Source: Candidatus Nanopelagicales bacterium
Lineage (GTDB): Bacteria > Actinomycetota > Actinomycetes > S36-B12
Assembly: GCA_017857705.1 (NCBI GenBank)
Contig: JAFMCP010000012.1
Location: 1-34,084 of the forward strand
Length of the DNA stretch: 34,084 nucleotides
Direction: 5' to 3'
A program made the translations under genes and the position numbers. Position 1 is the stretch's first letter. Each line of letters starts with the position of its first letter. The notes beneath the pieces are model-generated. The model saw nothing but the letters and a program-made list of their open reading frames with translations, was not told the origin of the DNA and did no database searches. Of the stretch, positions 8,327-15,441 are shown piece after piece.

Positions 8327-8637
8327 TGGTTCAGGTACCTGTCTAAGCGAGAAACAAGTACCGAACTTTGCCAGGCGGTTACCGCGTAGTTGGGAAAATA
8401 TCTGTTACTTAATAGGTCCCAAACTTTTTGGATGACTTCTTCCGATCCCAATACCTCAATTTTGACGTTGCCACCCTCGACTTCGCTCAATCGTCGATTG
8501 TCAGGTCCCGCTCCTCGCGCCGGTGTCAGGGTCCATCCGATGACCCCGCAGGAAACGAGATCTTCAAGTAGTCGGCTCTCGATCAGTGACTCGGCAACAA
8601 TTGTTAACAGGGTTACGGCCTGAAGATTCTCACTCAC
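8323..8637 (-). CDS. sbtB: SbtB-like PII-family regulator of the bicarbonate permease
   Basis: A 104-residue PII-like trimeric signalling protein. In cyanobacteria SbtB binds adenine nucleotides (cAMP, AMP, ADP, ATP) and docks on SbtA. It begins LQAVTLLTIVAESLIESRLLEDL and carries the ARGAGPDNRR stretch equivalent to the start of the SbtB T-loop, then GGNVKIEVLGS and NRYFPNYAVTAW. The T-loop is shorter than in cyanobacterial proteins, and the protein stops at DRYLNH without the C-terminal CGPxGC redox loop found in many SbtB proteins. The GTG start overlaps the sbtA stop (GTGA), which decides against a 161-residue form read through sbtA. The TAG stop interlocks with the heliorhodopsin stop. 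Confidence 0.85.
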   Translation of the reverse strand: MSENLQAVTLLTIVAESLIESRLLEDLVSCGVIGWTLTPARGAGPDNRRLSEVEGGNVKIEVLGSEEVIQKVWDLLSNRYFPNYAVTAWQSSVLVSRLDRYLNH

Positions 8638-9626
8638 ACAAACCACCCCTCCAGGGATTGGGCAATGAATAGGTAGATCGGTATTCCGAGAATCAAATTG
8701 AATGGGAATGTGATTCCCAAACTTGCCGTCAATGTAATACCCGGATTTGCTGTTGGCAATGCTAATCGCACGGCGGCCGGAGCAGCAATATAAGACGCAC
8801 TCGCGCACAAAACTCCAAGAATCATGGCCCCGCCAACCGATAGACCTGCGATATAACCACCTATGATTCCCAGGGTCCCTGCGAATAATGGGAATATGAT
8901 GGCAAAAGCAATCAGCCCGATGCCTGCCTCTCGCACTGAACCAATTCGGCGGCCAGCGAGTACGCCTAGTTCTAAAAGGAATAAAGCAAGAACGCCGGTG
9001 AACAAGGAACCGAAGAATGGCTCAACCCTTTCGTAACCCTGCGTTCCTGTGAGAAATCCAATAATGAGTCCTCCTCCGAGCAAAAGAATCGATTTACCAA
9101 AGACAATCTCCCGAATCCATCCCTCCTGCTGTGAACTCTGATCACTTCGACTGAGATAACGGCCGGCAAGGAGAAGTCCGACAATGATTCCTGGGATTTC
9201 CAAAACCGTAAGTAGGGTCGGCATGAACCCTTCGAATGCAATGTCGAGGCTTTCAAGAAACACAATTGCTGCAGTGAATGTCACGAGTGATGTTGATCCG
9301 TAGTGGGCCGCCATTGCGCCTCGATCCACTGGATTGAGTTTCGTTACATATTTCAGTACTGCAAAGACGATTAGAGGTATGAGTACACCCAGGATTAGGG
9401 CCACTCCAATTGGGGCAAGTACTTCTGCTGGGTCAGCTGCGCGAAGGGCAACACCACCTTTGAGCCCAATTGCGAAAAGCAGGTAAACGGAAGTGGCTTG
9501 ATAAACGGAGTCGGGTAAGCGGAGGTCCGCTTTAAAGGCAACAGAAACTAGGCCCAGAAAAAATGCTAGTACTGGGACTGAAACAAAATTAGTTCCTGCC
9601 TGCGCCAAGGAGGAGGTGAAGTCCAT
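8634..9626 (-). CDS. sbtA: SbtA-type sodium-dependent bicarbonate permease
   Basis: A 330-residue membrane transporter of the SbtA family (PF05982), which in cyanobacteria takes up bicarbonate with sodium. Ten hydrophobic helices form two related halves. The first half carries LLFAIGLKGG and AAHYGSTSLVTF, the second LELGVLAG and SASYIAAPAAVRLALPTANPG; these two broken-helix segments are the substrate and sodium site in the family. The central cytoplasmic loop (RYLSRSDQSSQQEGW) is short, so the protein is smaller than the cyanobacterial ones (about 370). ATG 9626 is chosen over TTG 9632 because TAGTCT lies six bases before it. In a heterotroph this would feed anaplerotic carboxylation rather than a carbon-concentrating mechanism (inference). 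Confidence 0.9.
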   Translation of the reverse strand: MDFTSSLAQAGTNFVSVPVLAFFLGLVSVAFKADLRLPDSVYQATSVYLLFAIGLKGGVALRAADPAEVLAPIGVALILGVLIPLIVFAVLKYVTKLNPVDRGAMAAHYGSTSLVTFTAAIVFLESLDIAFEGFMPTLLTVLEIPGIIVGLLLAGRYLSRSDQSSQQEGWIREIVFGKSILLLGGGLIIGFLTGTQGYERVEPFFGSLFTGVLALFLLELGVLAGRRIGSVREAGIGLIAFAIIFPLFAGTLGIIGGYIAGLSVGGAMILGVLCASASYIAAPAAVRLALPTANPGITLTASLGITFPFNLILGIPIYLFIAQSLEGWFV

Positions 9627-9632
9627 GGCCAA

Positions 9633-9638
9633 AGACTA
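9633..9638 (-). promoter_or_regulatory. Putative -10 box for leaderless sbtA-sbtB transcript
   Basis: TAGTCT, six bases (TTGGCC), then the sbtA ATG at 9626. It fixes the sbtA start. Confidence 0.5.
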
Positions 9639-9655
9639 AATGCAGGATGTTTTTT

Positions 9656-10738
9656 TCATGTAATAGGGTTCGTTAGTTTCATTTGCGCGCGTGTGATAAG
9701 TATGTTGACGACTTGGCCGAAACCAGCGAACCGTGGATTTGTTGTTGCACCGGATTGATACCTCGCCCAAATTTGTTGAATGATCACTGCAAGTCGAAAT
9801 AATCCATAAATTTCATAGAAATCCCAGTGCACTCTTAATGATTCCGCAACTTCGCCACCCATAAATGCCCCGTACCGTTCAACAACCTCTAACCTGGTCA
9901 ACATCCCAGGGGCATCTGAAGGTTGCATGCGAAAACTCGAAAATGCCGGGTCGTCATCAACTTGAACCCAATAAGCCATCGCTGCACCCAAATCCATGCA
10001 TGGATCACCTACCGTCGACATCTCCCAATCAAGTATCCCAATCAATTCACCACGTGAATCAAGTACCAGATTGTCAAAGCGCCAATCCCCGTGAATGAGT
10101 GAGTGCTCAACGTCGGGTGGTTGATTGCTGGCGAGCCATGCCATGAGGCTCTCCGCATCGGGGACATCTGATGTCCGTGAATCGCGATAGCGCTTGGACC
10201 AACCAGAAATCTGACGAGCAACGTATCCTTCACCCCGATCAAGCTCAGCGAGTCCTACTTCAGAAACATCTATTTGGTGAAGTTGGGCTAAAGCATCAAC
10301 CATGGATTCGCACAAAAGTCGCACGGCACCCTCGCTTGTATTTAGCTCAGCGGGAATAGAGGTACTTAATATGTGGCCCTCGATGTATTCCATAAGGTAA
10401 AAAGGCGTTCCCAGTACTTCGCTGTCCTCGCAATAAGCAATCACATTGGGTGCACTCGCCAAAACTGGACTAAGTGCGCTTAACACCCGAGCTTCACGCC
10501 CCATGTCATGTGCACTCGCCGCCTTAACGCCGTGTGGTGGTTTACGCAGGACATAGGCCGTGCCAGCCGAATCAGTTACCAAATACGTCAAGTTGCTTGC
10601 GCCACCTTGAAACTGCAATAGTTCTAGCGGCCCATGTAGACCTAAGCCAATTTCATTGGCCCATTCCAATAGTGCCTCGAGATTGAGTGCGTCTTCACCG
10701 CGTACCGCAGAGGTTCGCGAGGGAACAACGCTATTCAC
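9656..10738 (-). CDS. Phosphotransferase family (APH/ACAD10-like kinase-fold) protein
   Basis: A 360-residue protein of the APH/choline-kinase fold, closest in pattern to actinobacterial ACAD10-type phosphotransferases that work in fatty-acid or hydroxyacyl-CoA metabolism. Visible motifs: a nucleotide loop FQGGASNLTYLV, the VLRKPP lysine, the catalytic loop SLIHGDWRFDNLVLD (HGD-x4-N) and the metal-binding ILDWEMSTVGDPCMDLG. All kinase-fold catalytic residues are present. The GTG start overlaps the stop of the upstream small membrane gene (GTGA); a longer reading from 10855 would overlap that gene almost fully and is not supported. Although the fold includes aminoglycoside kinases, the IEGH and DWEMSTVGDP features favour the acyl-metabolism branch. 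Confidence 0.85.
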   Translation of the reverse strand: MNSVVPSRTSAVRGEDALNLEALLEWANEIGLGLHGPLELLQFQGGASNLTYLVTDSAGTAYVLRKPPHGVKAASAHDMGREARVLSALSPVLASAPNVIAYCEDSEVLGTPFYLMEYIEGHILSTSIPAELNTSEGAVRLLCESMVDALAQLHQIDVSEVGLAELDRGEGYVARQISGWSKRYRDSRTSDVPDAESLMAWLASNQPPDVEHSLIHGDWRFDNLVLDSRGELIGILDWEMSTVGDPCMDLGAAMAYWVQVDDDPAFSSFRMQPSDAPGMLTRLEVVERYGAFMGGEVAESLRVHWDFYEIYGLFRLAVIIQQIWARYQSGATTNPRFAGFGQVVNILITRAQMKLTNPIT

Positions 10739-11001
10739 GAGGTGTCCGTGACCACGATAACGACTCGATCTTGTGAACGTAGCGCCATTACCAATGCAAT
10801 AACCCAACCAATAATGGTCCAACCCAGGAGCAGGTTCACCCAGAACACTCCCCAATGCTTCACGTCACGCAATGTGGCAATAGCCCACGGCAACATATAA
10901 AGCCCAGTGACAATTGCGGCGATGATTGCCACAATCTTCGTGGCGGTCCACGACCGATTCGCCGGGGTTACCGAGTATGCAATCGAAGGTTCGTTCTCCA
11001 T
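10735..11001 (-). CDS. Small membrane protein, superinfection-immunity family (PF14373-like)
   Basis: An 88-residue membrane protein with two hydrophobic helices (about residues 22-45 and 53-75). Its YMLPWAIATLRD and FWVNLLLGWTIIGWVIALVMAL segments match the pattern of the T4 Imm-like superinfection immunity family: LP-x-IA-x-x-R, then N-x3-GWT-x-IGW. Many bacterial members have no known phage role, so the family name does not prove defence. ATG 11001 is preferred; a TAGATT lies seven bases upstream. Its TGA overlaps the GTG of the phosphotransferase gene, making a two-gene operon. It is divergent from the crotonase gene, with 36 bases between the starts. Confidence 0.75.
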   Translation of the reverse strand: MENEPSIAYSVTPANRSWTATKIVAIIAAIVTGLYMLPWAIATLRDVKHWGVFWVNLLLGWTIIGWVIALVMALRSQDRVVIVVTDTS

Positions 11002-11025
11002 GCGGGGAAATCTAACACCACCGGC

Positions 11026-11031
11026 TAGCAT
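11026..11031 (+). promoter_or_regulatory. Putative -10 box for leaderless crotonase transcript
   Basis: TAGCAT, six bases (TGCGAC), then the ATG at 11038. The divergent small membrane gene has TAGATT at 11014-11009 on the other strand, so both promoters fit in a 36-base gap. Confidence 0.5.
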
Positions 11032-11037
11032 TGCGAC

Positions 11038-11835
11038 ATGTCCACACCAGTTGAAAGTGTCATTACTGTCCAAGAGCAGGGCCACATTCTCCTGATCGGA
11101 CTCAATCGCCCCGAAAAATACAATGCGATGAATCTTGAGGCAATTGACCGGTTAGCCAAGGCCTATCAACTCCTTGAGGACTCCCCCAACTTGCGAGTCG
11201 GGGTCGTTTTCTCCCACGGCGACCACTTCTGTGCAGGACTTGACCTCGCCGAAGTGAGTGCTGAAGTTGCAAAGCGCGGCCCAATTGCTCTTTCCGGCAA
11301 CTCACACATTGACCCTTATGGAATTTGGGGTGCAAAGGTGAGTAAGCCAATCGTGATGGCCTTGCACGGAATTTCCTTCACCATCAGCATCGAATTGGCG
11401 TTAGCCAGTGACATTGTGATCGCCGCAGAAAATACACGTTTTCGCCAACTAGAGGTCGGTCGCGGAATTATTCCTTTTGGTGGTGCCACTATCCGGGCAA
11501 CCGAGCAACTTGGTTGGAGTAACGCGATGCGGTTCCTCCTCACCGGTGAAGAATTTGGCGCCGAAGAGGCATTGCGGATCGGACTCATTTCGGAAATCAC
11601 ACCAGTAGGACAGGACACCCAACGGGCAATTGAAATCGCTGAATTGATTGCTAAACAAGCTCCCATGGGCGTTTACGGGACGATTGCCAACGCACGTGTC
11701 TCGCGTGAATTAGGTGAAGAAGCGGCCGTAGAGCATATGCGCCAAATACTCCCTGGGATTTTGACAAGCCAAGACGCCGCAGAAGGAATAAACAGTTTCC
11801 TCGAAAGGCGTGACGGTAACTTCACCGGGACGTGA
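11038..11835 (+). CDS. Enoyl-CoA hydratase/isomerase (crotonase) family protein
   Basis: A 265-residue crotonase-fold protein acting on an acyl-CoA thioester. The first oxyanion-hole segment is FCAGLDL (residues 64-70). Both glutamates at the canonical hydratase positions are kept (Glu119 in SIELALASD, Glu139 in RQLEVGRGIIP). However, the usual GGG before the first glutamate, which gives the second oxyanion-hole amide, reads Thr115-Ile116-Ser117. That is unusual and may shift substrate or reaction. It is monocistronic by appearance and converges on modC with 15 bases between stops. The phosphotransferase across the divergent promoter may belong to the same acyl-CoA route (inference). Confidence 0.88.
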   Translation: MSTPVESVITVQEQGHILLIGLNRPEKYNAMNLEAIDRLAKAYQLLEDSPNLRVGVVFSHGDHFCAGLDLAEVSAEVAKRGPIALSGNSHIDPYGIWGAKVSKPIVMALHGISFTISIELALASDIVIAAENTRFRQLEVGRGIIPFGGATIRATEQLGWSNAMRFLLTGEEFGAEEALRIGLISEITPVGQDTQRAIEIAELIAKQAPMGVYGTIANARVSRELGEEAAVEHMRQILPGILTSQDAAEGINSFLERRDGNFTGT

Positions 11836-11850
11836 AGTGAATTAACACAC

Positions 11851-12903
11851 TCACTTGGGAAATGCCTCAATGTTCAGGGTTTTAGCACTCACCCAGATTG
11901 AAGTACCTACCGCCAGATTTAAATCCGTTAGGGCCGCGTGGGTAATTGTGGCAACTACCGATGGTGACGCTTGCACACTTACCCGAATTCGATCATGCAT
12001 TGGTGCTAGCCCGGTAACTGTTCCTTCCCAGACGTTACGGGCACTGCCTTCAGGCTTGTTCAGGTGAAGTGTGATCGCCTCGGGTCTGAGTACGGCCAAG
12101 ACTTCACCCTCGAGTGAGCGCTCCGGTATTTGCAGGACGCCACCACCGTCGACGTGTAGGACGCCCTCTTGCGCCCGTCCACGAAGAAGATTGACGCCCA
12201 TCAAAGTTGCGACATATTCGGTCGCAGGTCTGGCTGCTAGTTCACCCGGTGTTCCCTCTTGAGTGATCACACCATTTTCGAGAACAATGACGCGATCGGC
12301 AAGCAGCATTGCATCAAATGGATCATGGGTTACAAAAATTACACAGCCGGCGAATGCTTTGATCTGCCCGTCCAGTTCGGTTCGCACGCTCTCTCGCGTT
12401 TGGGCATCGAGGGCTGCAAGCGGTTCGTCAAGTAATAAAATTTCGGGTCGGGTCGCCAATGCGCGAGCGAGTGCCACCCGCTGCGCTTGTCCCCCTGAAA
12501 TTTGACTCGGCTTTCGATCTGCCAATTCAGTAATCCCCAGTGAATTCATTTGTGCTTCGGACTCAATTTGAGCATTCTTTTTTGACGCCCCGAGAGATCG
12601 CGGTCCGAATGCAATGTTTTCGAGAACGCTTAGGTGTGGGAAGAGGGAATAGTCTTGAAAAACAACACCAACCGATCGATCTTGCGGAGAAACGTGGACC
12701 GACGGTGCCGCATCAACCACCCGCTCACCGAAAACGATTTCACCCGAATCAAGAGTTTGTAGACCGGCAAGTGCCCTTAGCAGTGTGGATTTTCCGGAGC
12801 CATTGGGACCAAGTACCGCGGTGACCGTTCCCGCGGAAAATGTCGTGTCAATATCCAGATTAAAAATACCTCGAGAGGCAGTGAAGTTCGCAACAATTTT
12901 CAT
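11851..12903 (-). CDS. modC: Molybdate ABC transporter ATP-binding protein ModC
   Basis: A 350-residue ABC ATPase that powers molybdate uptake. Walker A is GPNGSGKST (about residues 33-41), followed by the Q-loop FQDYSLFPHL, signature SGGQAQRVALARAL, Walker B ILLLDEPLAALD and the switch histidine in VTHDPFDAM. The C-terminal third (from about residue 230) has the TOBE/Mop-like beta pattern (VTGLAPMHDRIRVSVQ and a final IWVSAK) that binds oxyanion in ModC proteins. ATG 12903 overlaps the modB stop (ATGA). Its neighbours modB and modA confirm molybdate or tungstate specificity. Confidence 0.93.
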   Translation of the reverse strand: MKIVANFTASRGIFNLDIDTTFSAGTVTAVLGPNGSGKSTLLRALAGLQTLDSGEIVFGERVVDAAPSVHVSPQDRSVGVVFQDYSLFPHLSVLENIAFGPRSLGASKKNAQIESEAQMNSLGITELADRKPSQISGGQAQRVALARALATRPEILLLDEPLAALDAQTRESVRTELDGQIKAFAGCVIFVTHDPFDAMLLADRVIVLENGVITQEGTPGELAARPATEYVATLMGVNLLRGRAQEGVLHVDGGGVLQIPERSLEGEVLAVLRPEAITLHLNKPEGSARNVWEGTVTGLAPMHDRIRVSVQASPSVVATITHAALTDLNLAVGTSIWVSAKTLNIEAFPK

Positions 12904-13691
12904 GATGCCCTCGTTTGCAAATACCGACCACGCAAGGCAACGAGCACCCCAACACTGACAACGAGTAACACCAGCGAGAGGGCGATCGCTACAGATCGAT
13001 CCGATTCGAGGGCGGTGTAAACCGCTAGTGGCATTGTTTGAGTAACTCCAGGAAAGTTACCGGCAAATGTAATTGTTGCCCCGAATTCACCGAGTGCCCT
13101 AGCCCAACACAGCACGAGCCCTGCGATTGCGGCGGGAGCCACCATTGGCATGGTTACTCGGAAGAAGATTCTTTTCGGACTCGCGCCCAGGGTTGCTGCC
13201 GCATCCTCGTAACGCTGGTGGAGAGAACGGAAGCCGCCTTCAAGTGTGATGATCAGGAATGGCATCGCGACAAAAGTTGTTGCAATCACTACACCAACCG
13301 TGGTGAATGGGAACGTAATGTCAAAATTGTCATACAAGAATCCACCGATGAGTCCGCGCCGGCCCAGGGCTTCAAGTAAAGCGACACCAGAAACCACTGG
13401 GGGTAGCAGCAAGGGAACGATTACCAAGGCACGTAGTAGTCCCGTGAAGGGAAGCACCTCACGCGCGAGCAGCCATGCCATGGGGATCCCAAAAATTGCC
13501 GCAAGCGCCGTGGCAGCAAGTGATGTTAATAATGAGAGCCGCAAGGCCTCTAATGCTTCGGGTGACGAAATAATTTTCGGGAACGATTCCCACGGAGTTT
13601 GAGCAATCAGGGCAATCAGAGGTACCAGCAGGAAAATTAACGCTACAAGCCCCGGAATCAAAAGAAATAGCGGCGAGCGTTGACCCCTCAA
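12900..13691 (-). CDS. modB: Molybdate ABC transporter permease ModB
   Basis: A 263-residue inner-membrane permease with about six helices. The EAA loop that docks to ModC is visible as DAAATLGASPKRIFFRVTMP (about residues 161-180). The adjacent MVAPAAIAGLVLCWARALGEFGATITFAGN is the signature region of molybdate/sulfate-type permeases. The start lies five bases after the modA stop, and the C-terminus overlaps modC. The family pairs with ModA outside and ModC inside. Confidence 0.93.
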   Translation of the reverse strand: MRGQRSPLFLLIPGLVALIFLLVPLIALIAQTPWESFPKIISSPEALEALRLSLLTSLAATALAAIFGIPMAWLLAREVLPFTGLLRALVIVPLLLPPVVSGVALLEALGRRGLIGGFLYDNFDITFPFTTVGVVIATTFVAMPFLIITLEGGFRSLHQRYEDAAATLGASPKRIFFRVTMPMVAPAAIAGLVLCWARALGEFGATITFAGNFPGVTQTMPLAVYTALESDRSVAIALSLVLLVVSVGVLVALRGRYLQTRAS

Positions 13692-13696
13692 TTTAT

Positions 13697-14476
13697 TTAC
13701 CAGGGCTTCGCAAAACCAAATGCGCGCAAGATTCCTTGCGAGGTATTGCTAAAACGAACAAAATTTACGAACCGATTGGACAATACGGCGCTTTGGCTCT
13801 GTGCAACCATGGCAATCGGATAGACCGTCGTGACATTTTCTTTGATCGGGATCTCCACAAATTCCACTTTGCTACCAGCTGCCTTTACATCTGTGGCATA
13901 AACAACCCCAGCATCAAGATCACCGGAAATTACTTTGCCAAGCAGTGAACGAACGTCGAGTTCGCGCGTAACCGGAGTGACGTTGAGTTTATTCTTGGTA
14001 AAAAGTTGAGCCGCGGCGGATCCGCAAGGGACCGCCGTGTCGCACACGCCTAGAAGCGTTCCCGTGCGTTGGAGGTCGGCCAAGTTCTTAATGTTCGCCG
14101 GATTTCCTGCCGGTACCGCAATTGCCAAGGAGTTCCTTGCAAAAAACAATGGGCGCAGAACCTGCTTTGAGTCAACCCCGATCTGCATTGTTGGCTCTGA
14201 GGCCGTTGCAATTATGTCAGCTGGGGCACCTGCAATTACTTGATTCATAACGGTCGAACTTCCGGCAAAATTGAATTTGATCACCGTGTTCGGAAACCTC
14301 TTTGTAAACGCGTCGGCAATGACTGGAAATACGTCGGTCAAAGACGCTGCCGCCGAGACCGTCAGCACAGTCGGCTGTGCATTTGGCTTGGTCGTGGCCC
14401 CAGATGCACTAGGGAAGAGTGCACCTAACCCAACTGTCACAACAATGGCCAGAAGTGCAGGAATAATTTTGTTCAT
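13697..14476 (-). CDS. modA: Molybdate-binding protein ModA
   Basis: A 259-residue extracytoplasmic solute-binding protein. The N-terminus (MNKIIPALLAIVVTVGLGALFPSASGA) is a signal peptide with no lipobox cysteine at the cleavage point, so it may be held by an uncleaved helix or be secreted. The ModA core begins LTVSAAASLTDVFPVI, with the oxyanion-binding Ser residues, followed by FNFAGSSTVMNQVIAGAPADI, and a late DAGVVYATDV segment conserved in the family. The start overlaps the regulator stop (ATGA). A diderm ModA would be periplasmic; an actinobacterium needs an anchor, and none is obvious here. Confidence 0.92.
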   Translation of the reverse strand: MNKIIPALLAIVVTVGLGALFPSASGATTKPNAQPTVLTVSAAASLTDVFPVIADAFTKRFPNTVIKFNFAGSSTVMNQVIAGAPADIIATASEPTMQIGVDSKQVLRPLFFARNSLAIAVPAGNPANIKNLADLQRTGTLLGVCDTAVPCGSAAAQLFTKNKLNVTPVTRELDVRSLLGKVISGDLDAGVVYATDVKAAGSKVEFVEIPIKENVTTVYPIAMVAQSQSAVLSNRFVNFVRFSNTSQGILRAFGFAKPW

Positions 14477-14868
14477 GAATTCGGCTCCAACTCAATCACC
14501 ACATTTGTTGATTTAACAACCCCCGTGGCTCGCACCCCTGGTGCCAATCCAAGTTCTTCGGCCGACTCGCGACTGAGCAGTGAAGTCACCCGATGCGGTC
14601 CAGCCTGAATTTCGACCAAAGCCATAACGCCGTCTTTTTCAACCCGCGTCACAATTCCCGCAAACCGATTTCGCGCTGAGGCATTTACGGCGGTGCTCTC
14701 TAACTTGGATGCAGCCGACATATAGAGGGCAAGGCTTTCCGAACTCACCGTCCGTGGACCGTTGCCGGGAGCGCCCGCACTGAGTTTGCCGATTTCAATC
14801 CAACGGCGAACCGTGTCATCGGAGACGCCGAGCATCGAAGCGGCATCAGAAATCCGTATTTCAGTCAC
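14473..14868 (-). CDS. Helix-turn-helix/TOBE molybdate-responsive regulator
   Basis: A 131-residue two-domain protein. Residues 1-55 form an excisionase/MerR-like helix-turn-helix (ISDAASMLGVSDDTVRRWIEIGKLSA). Residues about 66-131 form a TOBE/Mop domain (NRFAGIVTRVEKDGVMALVEI then HRVTSLLSRESAEELGL), the fold that binds molybdate or tungstate. It is therefore a one-component molybdate sensor that differs from classical ModE (which has a winged helix). It is the first gene of the mod operon, its stop overlaps modA, and an inverted repeat immediately upstream is a good candidate for its own operator. The start is GTG. Confidence 0.88.
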   Translation of the reverse strand: MTEIRISDAASMLGVSDDTVRRWIEIGKLSAGAPGNGPRTVSSESLALYMSAASKLESTAVNASARNRFAGIVTRVEKDGVMALVEIQAGPHRVTSLLSRESAEELGLAPGVRATGVVKSTNVVIELEPNS

Positions 14869-14869
14869 A

Positions 14870-14890
14870 ATGCTGGTAATTTAACAGCAT
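14870..14890 (-). promoter_or_regulatory. Inverted repeat and -10 region of the mod operon (candidate operator)
   Basis: ATGCTG, a nine-base spacer and CAGCAT form a perfect 6+6 inverted repeat starting one base upstream of the regulator GTG. On the minus strand the spacer carries an AT-rich TTAAATTA stretch that could be the -10 box. A regulator bound here would cover the -10 region and transcription start, consistent with repression of the operon by the HTH/TOBE protein when molybdate is sufficient (inference). Confidence 0.5.
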
Positions 14891-14963
14891 TTGCGTAAAA
14901 ATTCCCGTGATTTCCTTTAATATTCAAGAATCAACGTCACATGCGCTCAAAAGGGGATAAGAA

Positions 14964-14990
14964 TGGCCCCCGGCGTAATGCCGAGGGCCA
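14964..14990 (-). terminator. Hairpin downstream of the cold-shock gene
   Basis: An 11-base stem (TGGCCCCCGGC with GCCGAGGGCCA, one mismatch) with a five-base loop GTAAT, located 27 bases after the cspA stop. On the cspA strand it is followed by a moderately T-rich stretch (TTCTTATCCCCTTTT) rather than a pure U-run. It is probably an intrinsic terminator and also separates cspA from the mod operon on the same strand. Confidence 0.7.
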
Positions 14991-15016
14991 CCTTGAGAAG
15001 CTTAAAAAGTCTGTAA

Positions 15017-15220
15017 TTAGACGATACGAACCTTGTCAGCCTGAGGTCCCTTTGGGCCCTGGGTGATGTCGAATTCGACAGCTTGATTTTCATCGAGTGA
15101 ACGGTATCCACTTGAATCAATTGCTGAGTAGTGAACGAAAACGTCTGGTCCGCCATCAGCCTGCTCGATAAAGCCGAAGCCTTTTTCCGAGTTAAACCAT
15201 TTTACTGTTCCTGTTGCCAT
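15017..15220 (-). CDS. cspA: Cold-shock protein (CspA family)
   Basis: A 67-residue single-domain OB-fold protein that binds single-stranded nucleic acids and melts RNA structure. Both RNA-binding motifs are present: RNP1 GFGFI in EKGFGFIEQ, and RNP2 as VFVHYSAI. The start [12 protein letters not shown] is the standard CspA beginning. ATG 15220 is preceded by a strong AGGGAG ribosome-binding site about eight bases upstream. Longer in-frame readings would run through the leader and add a Cys/Arg-rich tail not seen in the family. It has a 5' leader of unknown length with a hairpin, and a terminator after the gene. Confidence 0.95.
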   Translation of the reverse strand: MATGTVKWFNSEKGFGFIEQADGGPDVFVHYSAIDSSGYRSLDENQAVEFDITQGPKGPQADKVRIV

Positions 15221-15248
15221 GTTGCTTAATCTCCCTAACATAAAACAC

Positions 15249-15267
15249 GAGGGGCAACGTGCCCTTC
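15249..15267 (-). other. Hairpin in the cspA 5' leader
   Basis: GAAGGGCA and TGCCCCTC (read on the cspA strand) pair over eight bases with one G-T wobble and a three-base CGT loop, 29 bases upstream of the cspA ATG. Cold-shock leaders often fold differently with temperature; this could be part of such a switch, or chance. The rest of 15221-15441 has no gene I can support; ATTTATACC at 15312-15320 could be a -10 region. Confidence 0.35.
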
Positions 15268-15441
15268 GTACAGCACGCACATTCGATTCGAGAACCGGGC
15301 TGTGCCCACTGGTATAAATGTCCTCTTGCCCCTCGCGCGCTTGTGCACCGCCCCCCTACAAGGGCATTTTCAGGCACAATTTCCCTTAAGCAATCCGCGG
15401 TTAAATGTCTCGGGGGCCTCGGGTGAGAATTCCCAAGGGCT

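Noticed and set aside
8638-8808. N-terminal extension giving a 161-residue SbtB-like protein
   Set aside because: The extension reads through the 3' end of sbtA in another frame. The GTG at 8637 overlaps the sbtA stop and matches the usual PII start.
9656-10738. Reading the phosphotransferase as an aminoglycoside resistance gene
   Set aside because: The fold is shared, but the sequence resembles ACAD10-type enzymes and no resistance or mobile context is present.
10739-10855. Longer phosphotransferase reading from 10855
   Set aside because: It overlaps most of the small membrane gene and adds residues not typical of the family. GTG 10738 gives a GTGA coupling.
11835-11856. AAGTGA/TCACTT hairpin between the crotonase and modC genes
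   Set aside because: The stem is only six bases with a ten-base loop and no T-run, and it extends into the coding ends. Too weak to call a terminator.
15192-15377. Small reading upstream of cspA, possible leader peptide
   Set aside because: It overlaps the start of cspA in another frame and shows no ribosome-binding site or recognised motif. It looks like chance.
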